A DNA stretch of 64,000 nucleotides from Emiliania huxleyi CCMP1516. Lineage: Eukaryota > Haptophyta > Isochrysidales > Noelaerhabdaceae. A program made the translations under genes and the position numbers. The stretch covers positions 777,783 to 841,782 of the forward strand of contig NW_005196756.1 in NCBI RefSeq assembly GCF_000372725.1, given 5' to 3'. Under the pieces are notes generated by a model. That model did not search any database. It saw only the letters and a list, made by a program, of their open reading frames with translations, and had not been told where the DNA came from. Each line of letters opens with the position of its first letter. The first letter of the stretch is position 1. Shown here piece by piece: positions 33,175-42,236 of the stretch.

Positions 33175-34601
33175 CTACGAGGCGAACCCTCTCCGCTCGA
33201 GCCACCCCGGCGGCTGGTTGGGGGCAGTGCTGATCCAGAGCGACAAAGCGTACCTCGGCTCGCTCGCAGGCATCACTTCATGCGGCACGCGATGCGCCCA
33301 GAATAGGACGAGCGTGCCCCGCCTCGGCTCGACCTCGACCGCGTCGCCCTTGCCGAGGTCGCCGTACACGCGCAGGGCCCCGCCGTGCGAGGGCGTCCAG
33401 CCGCCGTTGAGGTAGAGCACGGCCGTCACCGCGCGCGTGTCGGCCGCCTCGGGCGAGTTGTCCACGTGCCTCTGAAAGCGCGCACCGCCGCCTGGGTAGC
33501 AGGCGAGCATGGCCAGCGGAAGGCTCGTCGCCGGCTCGAGCAGAAGCTTCGGAGCGGTGCCGGCGGCGGGGTTGGCGCCCGGAGGGCACTCTGCGCACGC
33601 CCCACGCACCGCCTCGAGGAGCGTGCCTATGGTCGCGCGACGAAGAGCCGCGCTCACGGGCGCCGCCTCTCATCGCAGGGTGCTCCGTCACGCAGCGAAG
33701 AGCTCTCTCGACGAATCTCGAGGGCGAGTCTCGGCTACCCCCCACCGCGCAGCCACTGAGTGAGAGCGGCACAAGCGGGCGCCGACCCATCCGTCCCATC
33801 GAGCCACTGGACGACGTCGCCGCGCGCCGCGGCGTCGCGGTGGCGAGCGGCCCCCGAGCCCGCCCGCTTGATGGTCGACGGTTGCATCCTCCCTGCCGCC
33901 TGCAGCAGCCTCGCCTCCTCCTCGGCGGCGGCGAGCAGAGCGTCGCCCAGGACGGGCGCCTCGCTCACCGCGTAGCCATGGCGGAGCAGCGCGCCGACGA
34001 GACGGGCAAGCTCGGCGTGCCGCTGGGTGCCAGCCTCGCCCGTGCGCGCGAGGAAGCCATCCGCGCCGCCGCCGGGCGACGGTGATGAGAGCGGCGGCTC
34101 CACGGTGCAGAGCAGCCGCTGCCGGGCTGCCGCAGGCAGGGCGGCGGCACTGTCCAGGCTGAGAATGAGGCGCCGCACCGCGCGAAACTCAACCAGGTAG
34201 TCGCGCGCGGCCGCGACGGCGATCTCTGCCAGGCGACGCGCCTCCTCGGGGCGCGTGGCGAGGTGCGCACCGACGCGGTGGAGCGACACAGCCACCACGA
34301 CGAGATGGATTGGACGGACCCCACCATCGCCGTGCACCTCCTGCCTCGCGCCGCCCGTCGTGCACCTCATGCCGCGCGCGACGACAGCGTAGCTGGCAAG
34401 CACAGTGCGCAGGATCCGCACCGCGTCATACGGGTCCATGCGGCTGGAGACGGCCGCCTGGAGGTGGTCGCACACGCCGTCATACGGAGACTCTGGCCGC
34501 GGAAGAGCGTGGACTCTGGGCTGCGGTCGCCGAGAGCGCCAGGAGTGCGAAGCGGGCAGCGCGCGCGACGTGGAGTGGGTTCCAGTCGAGACGAAAAACA
34601 T
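33175..34601 (-). CDS. 2OG-Fe(II) dioxygenase, prolyl-4-hydroxylase (PHD/EGLN-like)
   Basis: Hydroxylates prolines using 2-oxoglutarate, O2 and Fe(II). Two exons, 33746-34601 and 33175-33668, joined by a GT-AG intron, give ~449 aa. The catalytic core is in exon 2: ACYPGGGARFQRHVDNS carries the Fe ligands His and Asp, then AVLYLNGGWTPSHGGALRVY, the distal His in LFWAHRVPHEV and the 2OG-binding Arg in SEPRYALSLWI. Exon 1 supplies the upstream part of the fold (LLRHGYAVSEAPVLGDALLA, RMQPS, DVVQWLDG) as in EGLN-type oxygen sensors, preceded by ~190 residues of helical sequence without a known domain. Start choice (34601 or 34439) is uncertain. Confidence 0.83.
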
Positions 34602-35153
34602 TGTCTCGCGCGCGGCAGATAGATCTATCGCGGCCTTCAGCTCTCGGAGCAAAGATGAAGCCCTAGTTCGAGGGCGCCGTCGTGCCGGATGCGGGGGGCG
34701 CACTGGCGTTTGCTTCGTTGGTGCTATGCCGCCGGCTCGTTTTCTTTTTCACAGACAAGAATCTGAGAGGTTGAGGTGCACACAATTGACAGTTTCTCCC
34801 GCAGCCTCACCACCGAAGATAGCAATCACAATATTACACAACCCCTGCGGACGAGTACGGGAGTACCACTGCTAAAGAGAAAAGAGTACCCGGGGCTCGC
34901 ATCCCAGTGGGGGCCCGGGAACATCTTTAGCTTGTGAGCCAGGAATATAAGGGTGCGCAACCCAGTAAGCTAAAGTACGTACAAGAGGGAGAAGCGACGG
35001 ACACTGTGGCGATTGTTTGTGGTCGAGCAGCGGCTATGATCCATCCAGCGGCTCGAGCAGGAGGCGGCCGAGTCCCCCCTCCCGTTGGAGCCGGAGCACT
35101 CGCCCGGAGGCGGTGTGCGTGTCTGGCGCGCCGCGCCGCCGGCTGCCCAAATC
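34602..35153. other. Intergenic region without supported gene
   Basis: Between the dioxygenase promoter side and the 3' end of the GTPase gene. Only short, biased frames occur. 34840-34990 is AT-richer. No RNA gene, repeat family or conserved frame seen. Confidence 0.4.
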
Positions 35154-36569
35154 CTACATGCACATGTAGCGGTCGCAGATGAGAGTGGGGTGAGCGCACG
35201 CAGCCGGCCGACACCCTATGCGAACGGCAACCACCTCTGCGACAGCGGCGAGCAAGTCGGCCCCTAGTGCCTCGCAAACGCGACGGCTCTCCTCGTCGGA
35301 CAGCAGCGACAGGTCGGTCGCCCGCAGCGGCGCCTGCAGCAGAGTCGTCCGCACTCTCACACCAGAGGAGCTGGGGGCGATGCCGCGGCGGGTTGCGGCG
35401 CCGCGGCGTCTGCCAGTCGAGCGGCCCTCGGCCACTGGTGCAGCGAGTCGGATCGTGAGACAGCGAGCTGGTAGAGCAAGAAACTCGCGAGCGCCTCGTC
35501 GTCCCCGCGATCGGCGAGCAGGCCCGACGCGCCGAGCCTCAGTGCCGTCAGCCAGCCCGCCTCGCGGCGCGAGAGGAGGGGCCAAACGTGGGCTGGGGAA
35601 GTGGCTAGCGTGGGCGGACTCGCTCGCTTCTTTCAAGGGCGACTCGGACGACGGCGGCGGCCGTCCGCGGGCGGTGTCCTATAGTGAACGCCATCTTCTC
35701 CTCCTCTCACCTCGAGGCGCGGCTGCAGAACGCCCGGAGTGTCGAGCAGCCAGACGGCGGGGTCCCAAGACACCTGACGCCGCGGGCCGCGAGACGAGTG
35801 GCGCCACAAGGCCACACCCCGGCGGGTAGGGGGTGGGTGCAGCGGAGACCGCACTGCGTTGGGCAGCGCGGCGCTGAGGCTGAGCGGCGTGGGGTGGCAG
35901 CGGGGTGGGGTATGGCAGCACTTGAAACCCCGAGAGCGATCTCGTCACTCCGGGCGTCGGGCCCGTTCTTGCCGGGCGTCTCGATCGTCTTCGGCGGTCG
36001 CGCGCCCCGCCCTTCTCGGCGTGCGCACGGCGCAGCGCGTTGATGAGGGAAGACTTGCCCGTGTTTGGCGCGCCAACAACCATCAAGATCAGCGGGAGGG
36101 CGCCGCCGCCGCCGCTAAAGCGCGGTGGACTCCCGCCACTGAGCCTGGCCGCACGGCCAGACCCGTGGCTGCTCGCGCCGCTGTCCGAGGCTGAAGCGGC
36201 GGCGCGCGGGAGCGGCGCGAGCCTCGGGGAACGGCCGGTGATTGCCCGCAGCGCATCCTCGAGGAGGTCGAGCACGCCCACGCCGCTCCGGGTTGAGATG
36301 AGCCGCGCCCGGCTGCCAAGTCGGCTCGCGATGGCCTTCCCGTGCTCGGGCGTGACGAGGTCCGCCTTGTTGACAGCGATCAGCTTGCGATCGGCGCGGC
36401 CGGTGTCACGCAGCAGCTGCTCTAGATGCGCTGCTGCCGACGACAGCGGCACACGTGCGTCACGAACCTCGATCACAAAGTCCACTTTGGCGAGCCGCTC
36501 GGCGACCTGACGAGTGGCCTTGGCCATGTGGCCTGGGAACCAGCCTGCAGCGGACGCCCAGGCCACCAT
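35154..36569 (-). CDS. Circularly permuted GTPase, MTG1/YlqF (RbgA) family
   Basis: Ribosome-assembly GTPase of mitochondria or plastids (large subunit maturation). Exon 1, 35922-36569, starts at ATG with GWFPGHMAKATRQVAERLAK, the YlqF family N-terminus, then DARVPLSSA. The G motifs come in permuted order: G4 NKADL, then G1 GAPNTGKSSLINAL and G2 GPTPGVTR. Exon 2, 35711-35773, carries G3 in WLLDTPGVL. Exon 3 (about 35459-35560; GWLTALRLGASGLLADRGDDEA, FLLYQLA) and exon 4 (35154 to ~35350) form the helical C-terminal domain. The first two introns are GT-AG. No targeting peptide precedes the permuted core, so the compartment is unknown. The last ~20 residues may be mispredicted. Confidence 0.87.
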
Positions 36570-36980
36570 TTTTGCCGCGCGTCTTTCTTTTTACCTGGAC
36601 AGAGGGCCCACAGCACACACACCAAGAGTACATGTGCTGCACTGGACATCAGAGGGCCAAGGGTTGGATCAAGCAGTGGGAAGGGACCGAGCAGAGACCT
36701 ACACACCTCCACGCGCTCCGCACCGCCGCGCCGATCTTCGGGCGGGCGGCGCGCATGCGCACCCAGGCCGCTCGCGCGCCGTCGCGCAGAGTCGCGCGTT
36801 GCTGACGCAAGAGGCCGATCGCAGGAGTAGCCGCAGGCCCGGCATGGCCGGTCCTGTCGTGGCGTGAGCCTTGAACCCTTGATGACGCTGCGACTGCGAC
36901 ACCGCGTGCAAGCACGAGCCCAGGATCGTGCGTGAGCACGCTCGCAAGAGGCGGACGGTATGGCAAGGCCAGCTAATCAT

Positions 36981-37277
36981 GGGACCGGTGAAGGTGTAGT
37001 ACTATACCAACTAAAGTGATGGTTGGTGGTACTCTCCTACAACCACAGTCCTTCCCCTGAGACATGGGGCAGGCCTCTCTCAAGCCCTATAAGCACCAGA
37101 TCACCCACTTGGGGAGGGCTGACATCGTGATTCCCGCGGAAAATTTCTTTTTATGCTGTGAAAATTCCAGCGTGAAGAGAGGGGGAACCCCGAGGGGAGG
37201 GCCCAGACCTACCCTAGAACCTACCCCGTCATGAGGCGTGTCCTCCGGCCAAGCAAAAATAAACGAAACCTGCGTCA
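36981..37277. mobile_element. Family D MITE-like element, 5'-truncated copy
   Basis: Shares long near-identical stretches with 32514-32770: ACCAACTAAAGTGATGGTTG, GGTACTCTCCT, CACAGTCCTTC, TTGGGGAGGG, GACATCGTGATT and GAAAATTC(C)GCGTGAAGAGAGGG, and ends in the right TIR remnant CAAGCAAAAATAAACGAAAC. The left TIR is missing. The stretch 36570-36980 has no supported gene; it must contain the MTG1 promoter. Confidence 0.8.
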
Positions 37278-37404
37278 GGAGCTCATCCGTTTACTCTCCC
37301 CCGACAATCATCGAGGGAAGAGAGCAGGAAATCCACTAGACCAATTCAATCATCTAAGGACTACAGTGTCAGAGCTACATGTACAATGTACACTGAAAGC
37401 TATC

Positions 37405-38456
37405 TGTGGCTCCGGCTCAGGTCGTGGGGCATAGCTCGGGTGTAAACGGGGTCTGGGCAGCGGCCCGCCGCAGGCGCCGCCGGAGGCTGGCCCGCCGCAG
37501 GCGCCGATTTTTTTGGCGTTTACCGTTTTTTGCTCAAAATTGAGATATTTCTCATCAAATTCTCATCAAAATCGAGCTCGCTACGAGCTCTCTAACTGCA
37601 CAGCACCTCCTCGTTGAGCCTAGCGGCGCCCGTATCGCCCACGCCAACATTATCTTCTTCTTCTTGCCCTTCTTGCCCTGGGCCCTTGCTGCACTTAGCC
37701 GCTCAACCTCCGCCAGCATGAGCAGCTCCTTGGCATGCCGCGCCGCCTCCATCTGCTTTGCTTCCCACGCTGCCGCTTCCTCTAAAGCAGCGCCGCCACT
37801 AAGCGGCGCACCCAAGTTCTCGCATTGTTTGCATGAGCACGTGTCCTGCTTGGCGCGGCGCACAATCCGCGCGCGGCGAGTGAGGTGCGTGAGAGCAGAA
37901 GACTGACAGCAGGAGCTGCAGGAGCTGCAGGAGCTGCGCGGGTCGGATGGGCGGTGACGCCGTCGAGCGACGGCGCAAAGGCCAATCGCTGCTGCTGCGC
38001 CAACGAGAGCGGCGACACGAGGCTGCTGGCAGCTGGCAGAGCGAATCGCGATTCCGGCGGCCGCCGTCAGCCCGCCGACACCGACGGCCTGGCTGAGGTC
38101 AAACTCCTCCACACGTCGGACCAGCCATGCGTCGGCCACGGCGACGAGACGTCTGTATGCAGACAGCCCGACACCCGGGCGATAGAACATGCCAGCTGGG
38201 CTCTTCCAGGGCTCTCGTGGCCCGTGGCGCGAAACCCAGGTGAAGAGGGCGGGCTGCGGCGGGCGCAATAACTATTCACAGCTTATGAAAACCGGAAACA
38301 CTAGAGTCTGCACAAGAGTTCGAGTGGTCTTCGTGCTCAGAAGGATCAAGAGAACTCTATTCACACCCTTTGTGCGTTGAAGACCACAGGCAATGCCCGT
38401 TTACACCCAACCGACGAGTCGCTGGGCCCTCTGACCTGAGCCGGAGCCTGTCGGTC
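37405..38456. repeat. Pair of short inverted repeats flanking one ORF
   Basis: CCGGCTCAGGTC with CGGGTGTAAACGGG at 37408-37449 reappear in reverse complement as CCCGTTTACACCC and GACCTGAGCCGG at 38398-38453, with unequal spacers. The only gene between them is the 37555-38190 ORF. This could be a small TIR element or an old insertion scar. Confidence 0.5.
37555..38190 (-). CDS. Hypothetical protein with hydrophobic segments and a C-terminal coiled coil
   Basis: 211 aa from the ATG at 38190 (upstream in-frame extension starts with TTG). Residues ~35-75 contain two weakly hydrophobic Gly/Ala stretches (VGVGGLTAAAGIAI and VAALVGAAAAIGLCAV), followed by a Ser/Cys cluster SSCSSCSSCCQSS, CSCKQCE and a Glu/Ala helix (AAAWEAKQMEAARHAKELLM) ending in a GKKGKKKK basic patch. 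No domain recognised. A short inverted repeat flanks it on both sides, so it may be mobile-element cargo. Confidence 0.45.
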   Translation of the reverse strand: MFYRPGVGLSAYRRLVAVADAWLVRRVEEFDLSQAVGVGGLTAAAGIAIRSASCQQPRVAALVGAAAAIGLCAVARRRHRPSDPRSSCSSCSSCCQSSALTHLTRRARIVRRAKQDTCSCKQCENLGAPLSGGAALEEAAAWEAKQMEAARHAKELLMLAEVERLSAARAQGKKGKKKKIMLAWAIRAPLGSTRRCCAVRELVASSILMRI

Positions 38457-38572
38457 ATGGGCCGCTGCACTTGCTCTTTCGTCTGAGTGAGTTTGGTCAT
38501 CCGCGTCACTTTGATCTCAGTTCTTGTTGCTCGCGATGCCCCGTCGCGCTACACTGTCGGCCTCACGCAGGA

Positions 38573-39841
38573 TCAGGCAGACGCAGAGTTGCGTGCGAGC
38601 CGATCAACAGCGTGCGAGAGCCGTGTCTCGGGGTCACCCTTGTCGTTGTAGTCAAACACTGCGGTGACCACCACGATGGCGCCGGCGATGATGGAGAGCC
38701 CCCATGGCCCGTCGAGGAGGGCGGCGTTGAGGGCCGTCGTGAGGACGATTGCGCCTGACGTCGCGATGGTCTTCAGGATCGAGTCGGCGTACTTGATGCT
38801 CAGCGCGACCAGCACGCCACCAGCGGCTCCGATCGCCGCGCAGGCCGCCGCCATCGGCGTCCAGCCGCCGAACGGATCGCCAGGTCGGTCGTGCAGCATG
38901 ATGGGCGTGTAGATGAGGATGGACCAAAACGCGAGCTGGAGTCGGGCGATGGAAGGGAGGGGCTGGCGAGCGTCGGGGGCAGTAGAGAACGGGCGGTAAG
39001 AGGACGGTCGGAGAGCGTCGGGGCAGAGGAGAGAGCGAGTGGCATTTACCTGGAAGTTGCGGTCCCACACGCTGTACACCTCGGTCTTGCTCTTGAGCAC
39101 CTTCTCAAAGTAAATTGAGACAAAGCCGGAGAGCAGCACCTCGCACCCAACCGCCGCCACTCCGACTCCAAAGTCGGACATCGCCTTGCCCTGCGTGCTG
39201 TCCGTCTTTTTCGGCATCGCCTCGTGCGAGAGCAGCACAACCCCTGTGGTGAGCAGCGTCAGCGCGCGCCACTTGCGCACGTGCAGCCGGCGTTGCAAGA
39301 TGAGCACCGAGAAGACCGCCGTCGACAGCACCTTCATCTGCGCCAGCACGGCAAAGGTCGCCGCGTCGAGGTATTGCAGGGCAACAAAGCCGAGGATGTT
39401 CATTGCCAGGTAGATGGCGGCGGGGACCAGCATCGTCATAGAGTGCCGGGCGAGAAAGGCGCACTTCGAGAGCAGAGGCCCAGCGGGCACGTCAGAGGGC
39501 GCCTCTGAGTACGCAATCTTCCAGCACGAGAGGGCGCCTTTGGCCAGCTCCATCACGATGAGCGCCGACGAAGCCGAGTATTTCTCCTGGAGCGTGCCAC
39601 GCGAGTAGCGGCGAGCGAGGGAGTAGGCGGTGTTCTGCAGCACGACACCAACGAGCACAAGCAGTCTGATGCCGCCCAGACTACCTGCTGTGGCAAAGCG
39701 CTGGCAGACGCTCGTGCTTGCAGAGGGCACGCCATTGCACGGGGCTGCCCGCCGCATTGCCAGTGGTGACCCATCATCGTCGCCTTCCTCCAGGTCGTCT
39801 AGGGAAGCACCCACCTTCGTGTACGACATTCCTTTGGACAT
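38573..39841 (-). CDS. Nucleotide-sugar transporter (SLC35A-like)
   Basis: Golgi antiporter that imports a nucleotide sugar (UDP-galactose or CMP-sialate class) in exchange for the monophosphate. Exons 39050-39841 and 38573-38935. The intron (CAG/GTAAAT...CTCCAG) is 114 nt, divisible by three and free of stops, so a naive ORF reads through it; removing it restores the conserved VYSVWDRNFQ/LAFWSILIYTPIM. The product is ~384 aa with about ten membrane helices and the family signatures AIYLAMNILGFVALQYLDAA, AQMKVLSTAVFSVLILQRRL and IKYADSILKTIATSGAIVLT. An acidic cytosolic N-terminus (DDLEEGDDDG) precedes helix 1. Consistent with the two glycosyltransferases in the window. Confidence 0.9.
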   Translation of the reverse strand: MSKGMSYTKVGASLDDLEEGDDDGSPLAMRRAAPCNGVPSASTSVCQRFATAGSLGGIRLLVLVGVVLQNTAYSLARRYSRGTLQEKYSASSALIVMELAKGALSCWKIAYSEAPSDVPAGPLLSKCAFLARHSMTMLVPAAIYLAMNILGFVALQYLDAATFAVLAQMKVLSTAVFSVLILQRRLHVRKWRALTLLTTGVVLLSHEAMPKKTDSTQGKAMSDFGVGVAAVGCEVLLSGFVSIYFEKVLKSKTEVYSVWDRNFQVNATRSLLCPDALRPSSYRPFSTAPDARQPLPSIARLQLAFWSILIYTPIMLHDRPGDPFGGWTPMAAACAAIGAAGGVLVALSIKYADSILKTIATSGAIVLTTALNAALLDGPWGLSIIAGAIVVVTAVFDYNDKGDPETRLSHAVDRLARNSASA

Positions 39842-40039
39842 CTGGGCGGCGCTGCCTCGGCCGTCTCAGTGGCTGCCAGCGCAAGCAGCGGAACGGTGGA
39901 CGGGACGTGCGGAGATCGCGTGCTCGGTCTTTCTTTTTCAGTGTATGTAGCTCTTTCGAACATACCCGTAGGTGAACTGCTGACAGGGTTTGCGATGAGG
40001 ACGATCCGAACGTTTTTCCATCAGCCGGGGGTTGGTTCG

Positions 40040-40100
40040 GGTTGAGAGAGAGAGAGAGATCTTTCTTGGGGTTGAGAGAGAGAGAGAGATTTTTAACAAT
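40040..40100 (+). repeat. GA-rich tandem repeat
   Basis: GGGTTGAGAGAGAGAGAGAT occurs twice, 37 bp apart, separated by CTTTCTTGG. It lies between the divergent nucleotide-sugar transporter and MNS1 genes and may be part of their shared upstream region. Confidence 0.7.
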
Positions 40101-40326
40101 TTTGTTTTGGGTTGATGGCAAAACACGGATGAAAAACAAATCCAGGCCGCCGCTGATATGCATCAGTCATCGCCACAGCGCGCTTACTCGGAGGGCTAAA
40201 AAAGAACAAATTCATGGCACAAAGAAAAAAGAAAAGAACCTCCCCGTGCGAGTTGGCTCAAAATTGTGCTTGTGGCTCAAAGAAGAAATAGCCGGCGCTG
40301 ACCGTTTCGCGGCGCTGCCAACTGCA

Positions 40327-41963
40327 ATGTTGGCGAGACAGCTCGCCGCCCGTGAGCGCGAGGAGCGCACCCAGGCGCTGCAGAAGCATCTCGAGACGTC
40401 CAAGGCGTATGCCGAGCGCATCGGGAGCGAAGAGCGCGCGGGCAGCAAACGAAGAAGTGCTGCGCAGCGGCAATCCGAGGCGGAGGAGGCGTCAACGTGC
40501 CGCATTCTTTCAGCACAAGAGGCGGCTAGGCGCGAGGCGGAGCAGCGGAGGCACGACGGCGCACTGGCCGCGGCAGTCTCGGCGCACAAGGCCGAATCGC
40601 TCCGCGAGCAGAAGAATGTGGAGCGCATAATTGCCGGCTCTGAGGAGCTGCGCGAGCTGGAGGCGAGGCTTCGCGCGGCGTACGTGAACAAGGAGCGCCA
40701 CGTGCAGCTCGCCGAGAGCGCGGCGATGGCGGCCGAGACGGACGCGAGAGAGGCGCAGATCGCCGGCGCCATGGAGGCGGAGCGGCAGCGTGGGTTGCAG
40801 GCCGAGGCGTACCGCGAGTTTTTGCGGCTCGAGGATGGCAAATTGATAAAGGTGGGCCTCGACGCGCAGATCAAGGACAAGGAGCGACTCAAGGCCGAGG
40901 CCTACCAGGAGTTCCTCAAGGAGAAGGAGCAGGTCGACGAAGTAGTGCGCAAGATTGCCGCAGAGGAGGCGGCGGAGGCGGCCGCGCGCGAGGCCAAGGA
41001 GGCGGAGACACGGCGGTACATCGACGAGTTCATCTCGCAGCGTGAGCGGTTCAAGGCGGAGCGGGTGGCCGAACTGGAGCGCGAGAACGATGAGATTCGT
41101 CGGTACGCGGCCGCCGTCATGCAGCGGGAGATTGAACAGCGCGCCGCGGCTCAGACGTCGCAGAACGCGCGTGACGCGGCGTTCGAAGCCATCACCAAGG
41201 GCATGGCTGCAGAGAGTGCCAAACGGCTGGAGGAGGAGCAGCTTCGCAACGAGCTGCTCGAGGCGGAGGCGGAGGAAGAGGCGGCGCGGCGCGAGGCGGA
41301 CGCGAAGGAGCGTGCGCTGCGGCAGCGGCTGGACATTGCGCTGGCCAATGAATACCAGCGGGAGCTCAAGCGGCTTGCGCGCGAAGAGGAGAAGAAGGCA
41401 GAGGACGCGCTGCGCACGTCGATGCTCGAGCGCTTCGCCGCCGAGGACCGCATCGACCAGATGAATGCGCAGAAGCGGCGGATGAAGCAGCTCGAGCACC
41501 GGCGCGAGGTGGAGCGCCTCCTTGAGCAGCGGCGAGAGGCGTTCGAGGCTGCGCGCGCCGCAGAGGTGGAGGCGGCGATGGGCGACAGCAAGGCAGATCG
41601 CCCCCCCCCCCCTTCCCCCGCCCGGCCGTCGCTTGCGCGCGAGGGCTCTCTCCGCCCCCATCTGCCGCATCCCGCCCCCTTCACTCGTCCACGCCCCATG
41701 CGACAGGCCGAGGAGGAGAGGATGAGAGTGGTCGATGAGGAGCGGCGGCGGATGCTCGCGGCGGCGTCGCGCGACCTCGGCATCGAGCACCTCCCTCCGG
41801 GCGTGCTCCAGGTCAGACCGCCGCCCCCCTCTCCACCCCCTCGCTCCCACCAGCACAACAGCACACGCTCGACTCGCCCGTCGGCTCACCCGTGAGCCGC
41901 CTGCTATTCCAGTCTGCCGACGACCTCGAGCTCTTCCGGGCGGCGGCGGCGTCGTCCACGTGA
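40327..41963 (+). CDS. MNS1-like ciliary microtubule inner protein
   Basis: Coiled-coil protein that lines the inside of axonemal doublet microtubules. Exons 40327-41592, 41707-41811 and 41913-41963 give ~473 aa, near the usual MNS1 size. The first intron uses a GC donor (AAG/GCAGAT), the second GT-AG (CAG/GTCAGA). Family features: an almost continuous Glu/Arg/Ala helix (TPH-type) with SEELRELEARLRAAYVNKER, the best-conserved MNS1 block, AYREFLRLEDG and RYIDEFISQRERF, and a C-terminus LGIEHLPPGVLQSADDLELF. The ATG at 40129 upstream is possible but adds a Lys-rich stretch without family match. Implies that the organism builds flagella. Confidence 0.85.
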
Positions 41964-42236
41964 CACCTTGGCTGCCAACGAGGTGGCGCAGCCGCTGCGC
42001 CACAACCATTCCGCTTCTCCAGAGCTGTCCCCTCTCAGCCCCCCCCCCCCCCCCTCCCCCCCTGTCGCGAGAGAGCTGGGCGCGTGTGTTCGAGTCCTCT
42101 CTCGTCTGGCGCCTGCGCGCTGCGGGTGTGCGCGCGGTGTGTGTGTGTCAGACGTACATGGTATTTTAGCGGGGCGCGGCCGGGGCCCACGCACAATCAT
42201 GCAGAAGGGCATTATCTCTATTTTGTTCCCGGTAAC

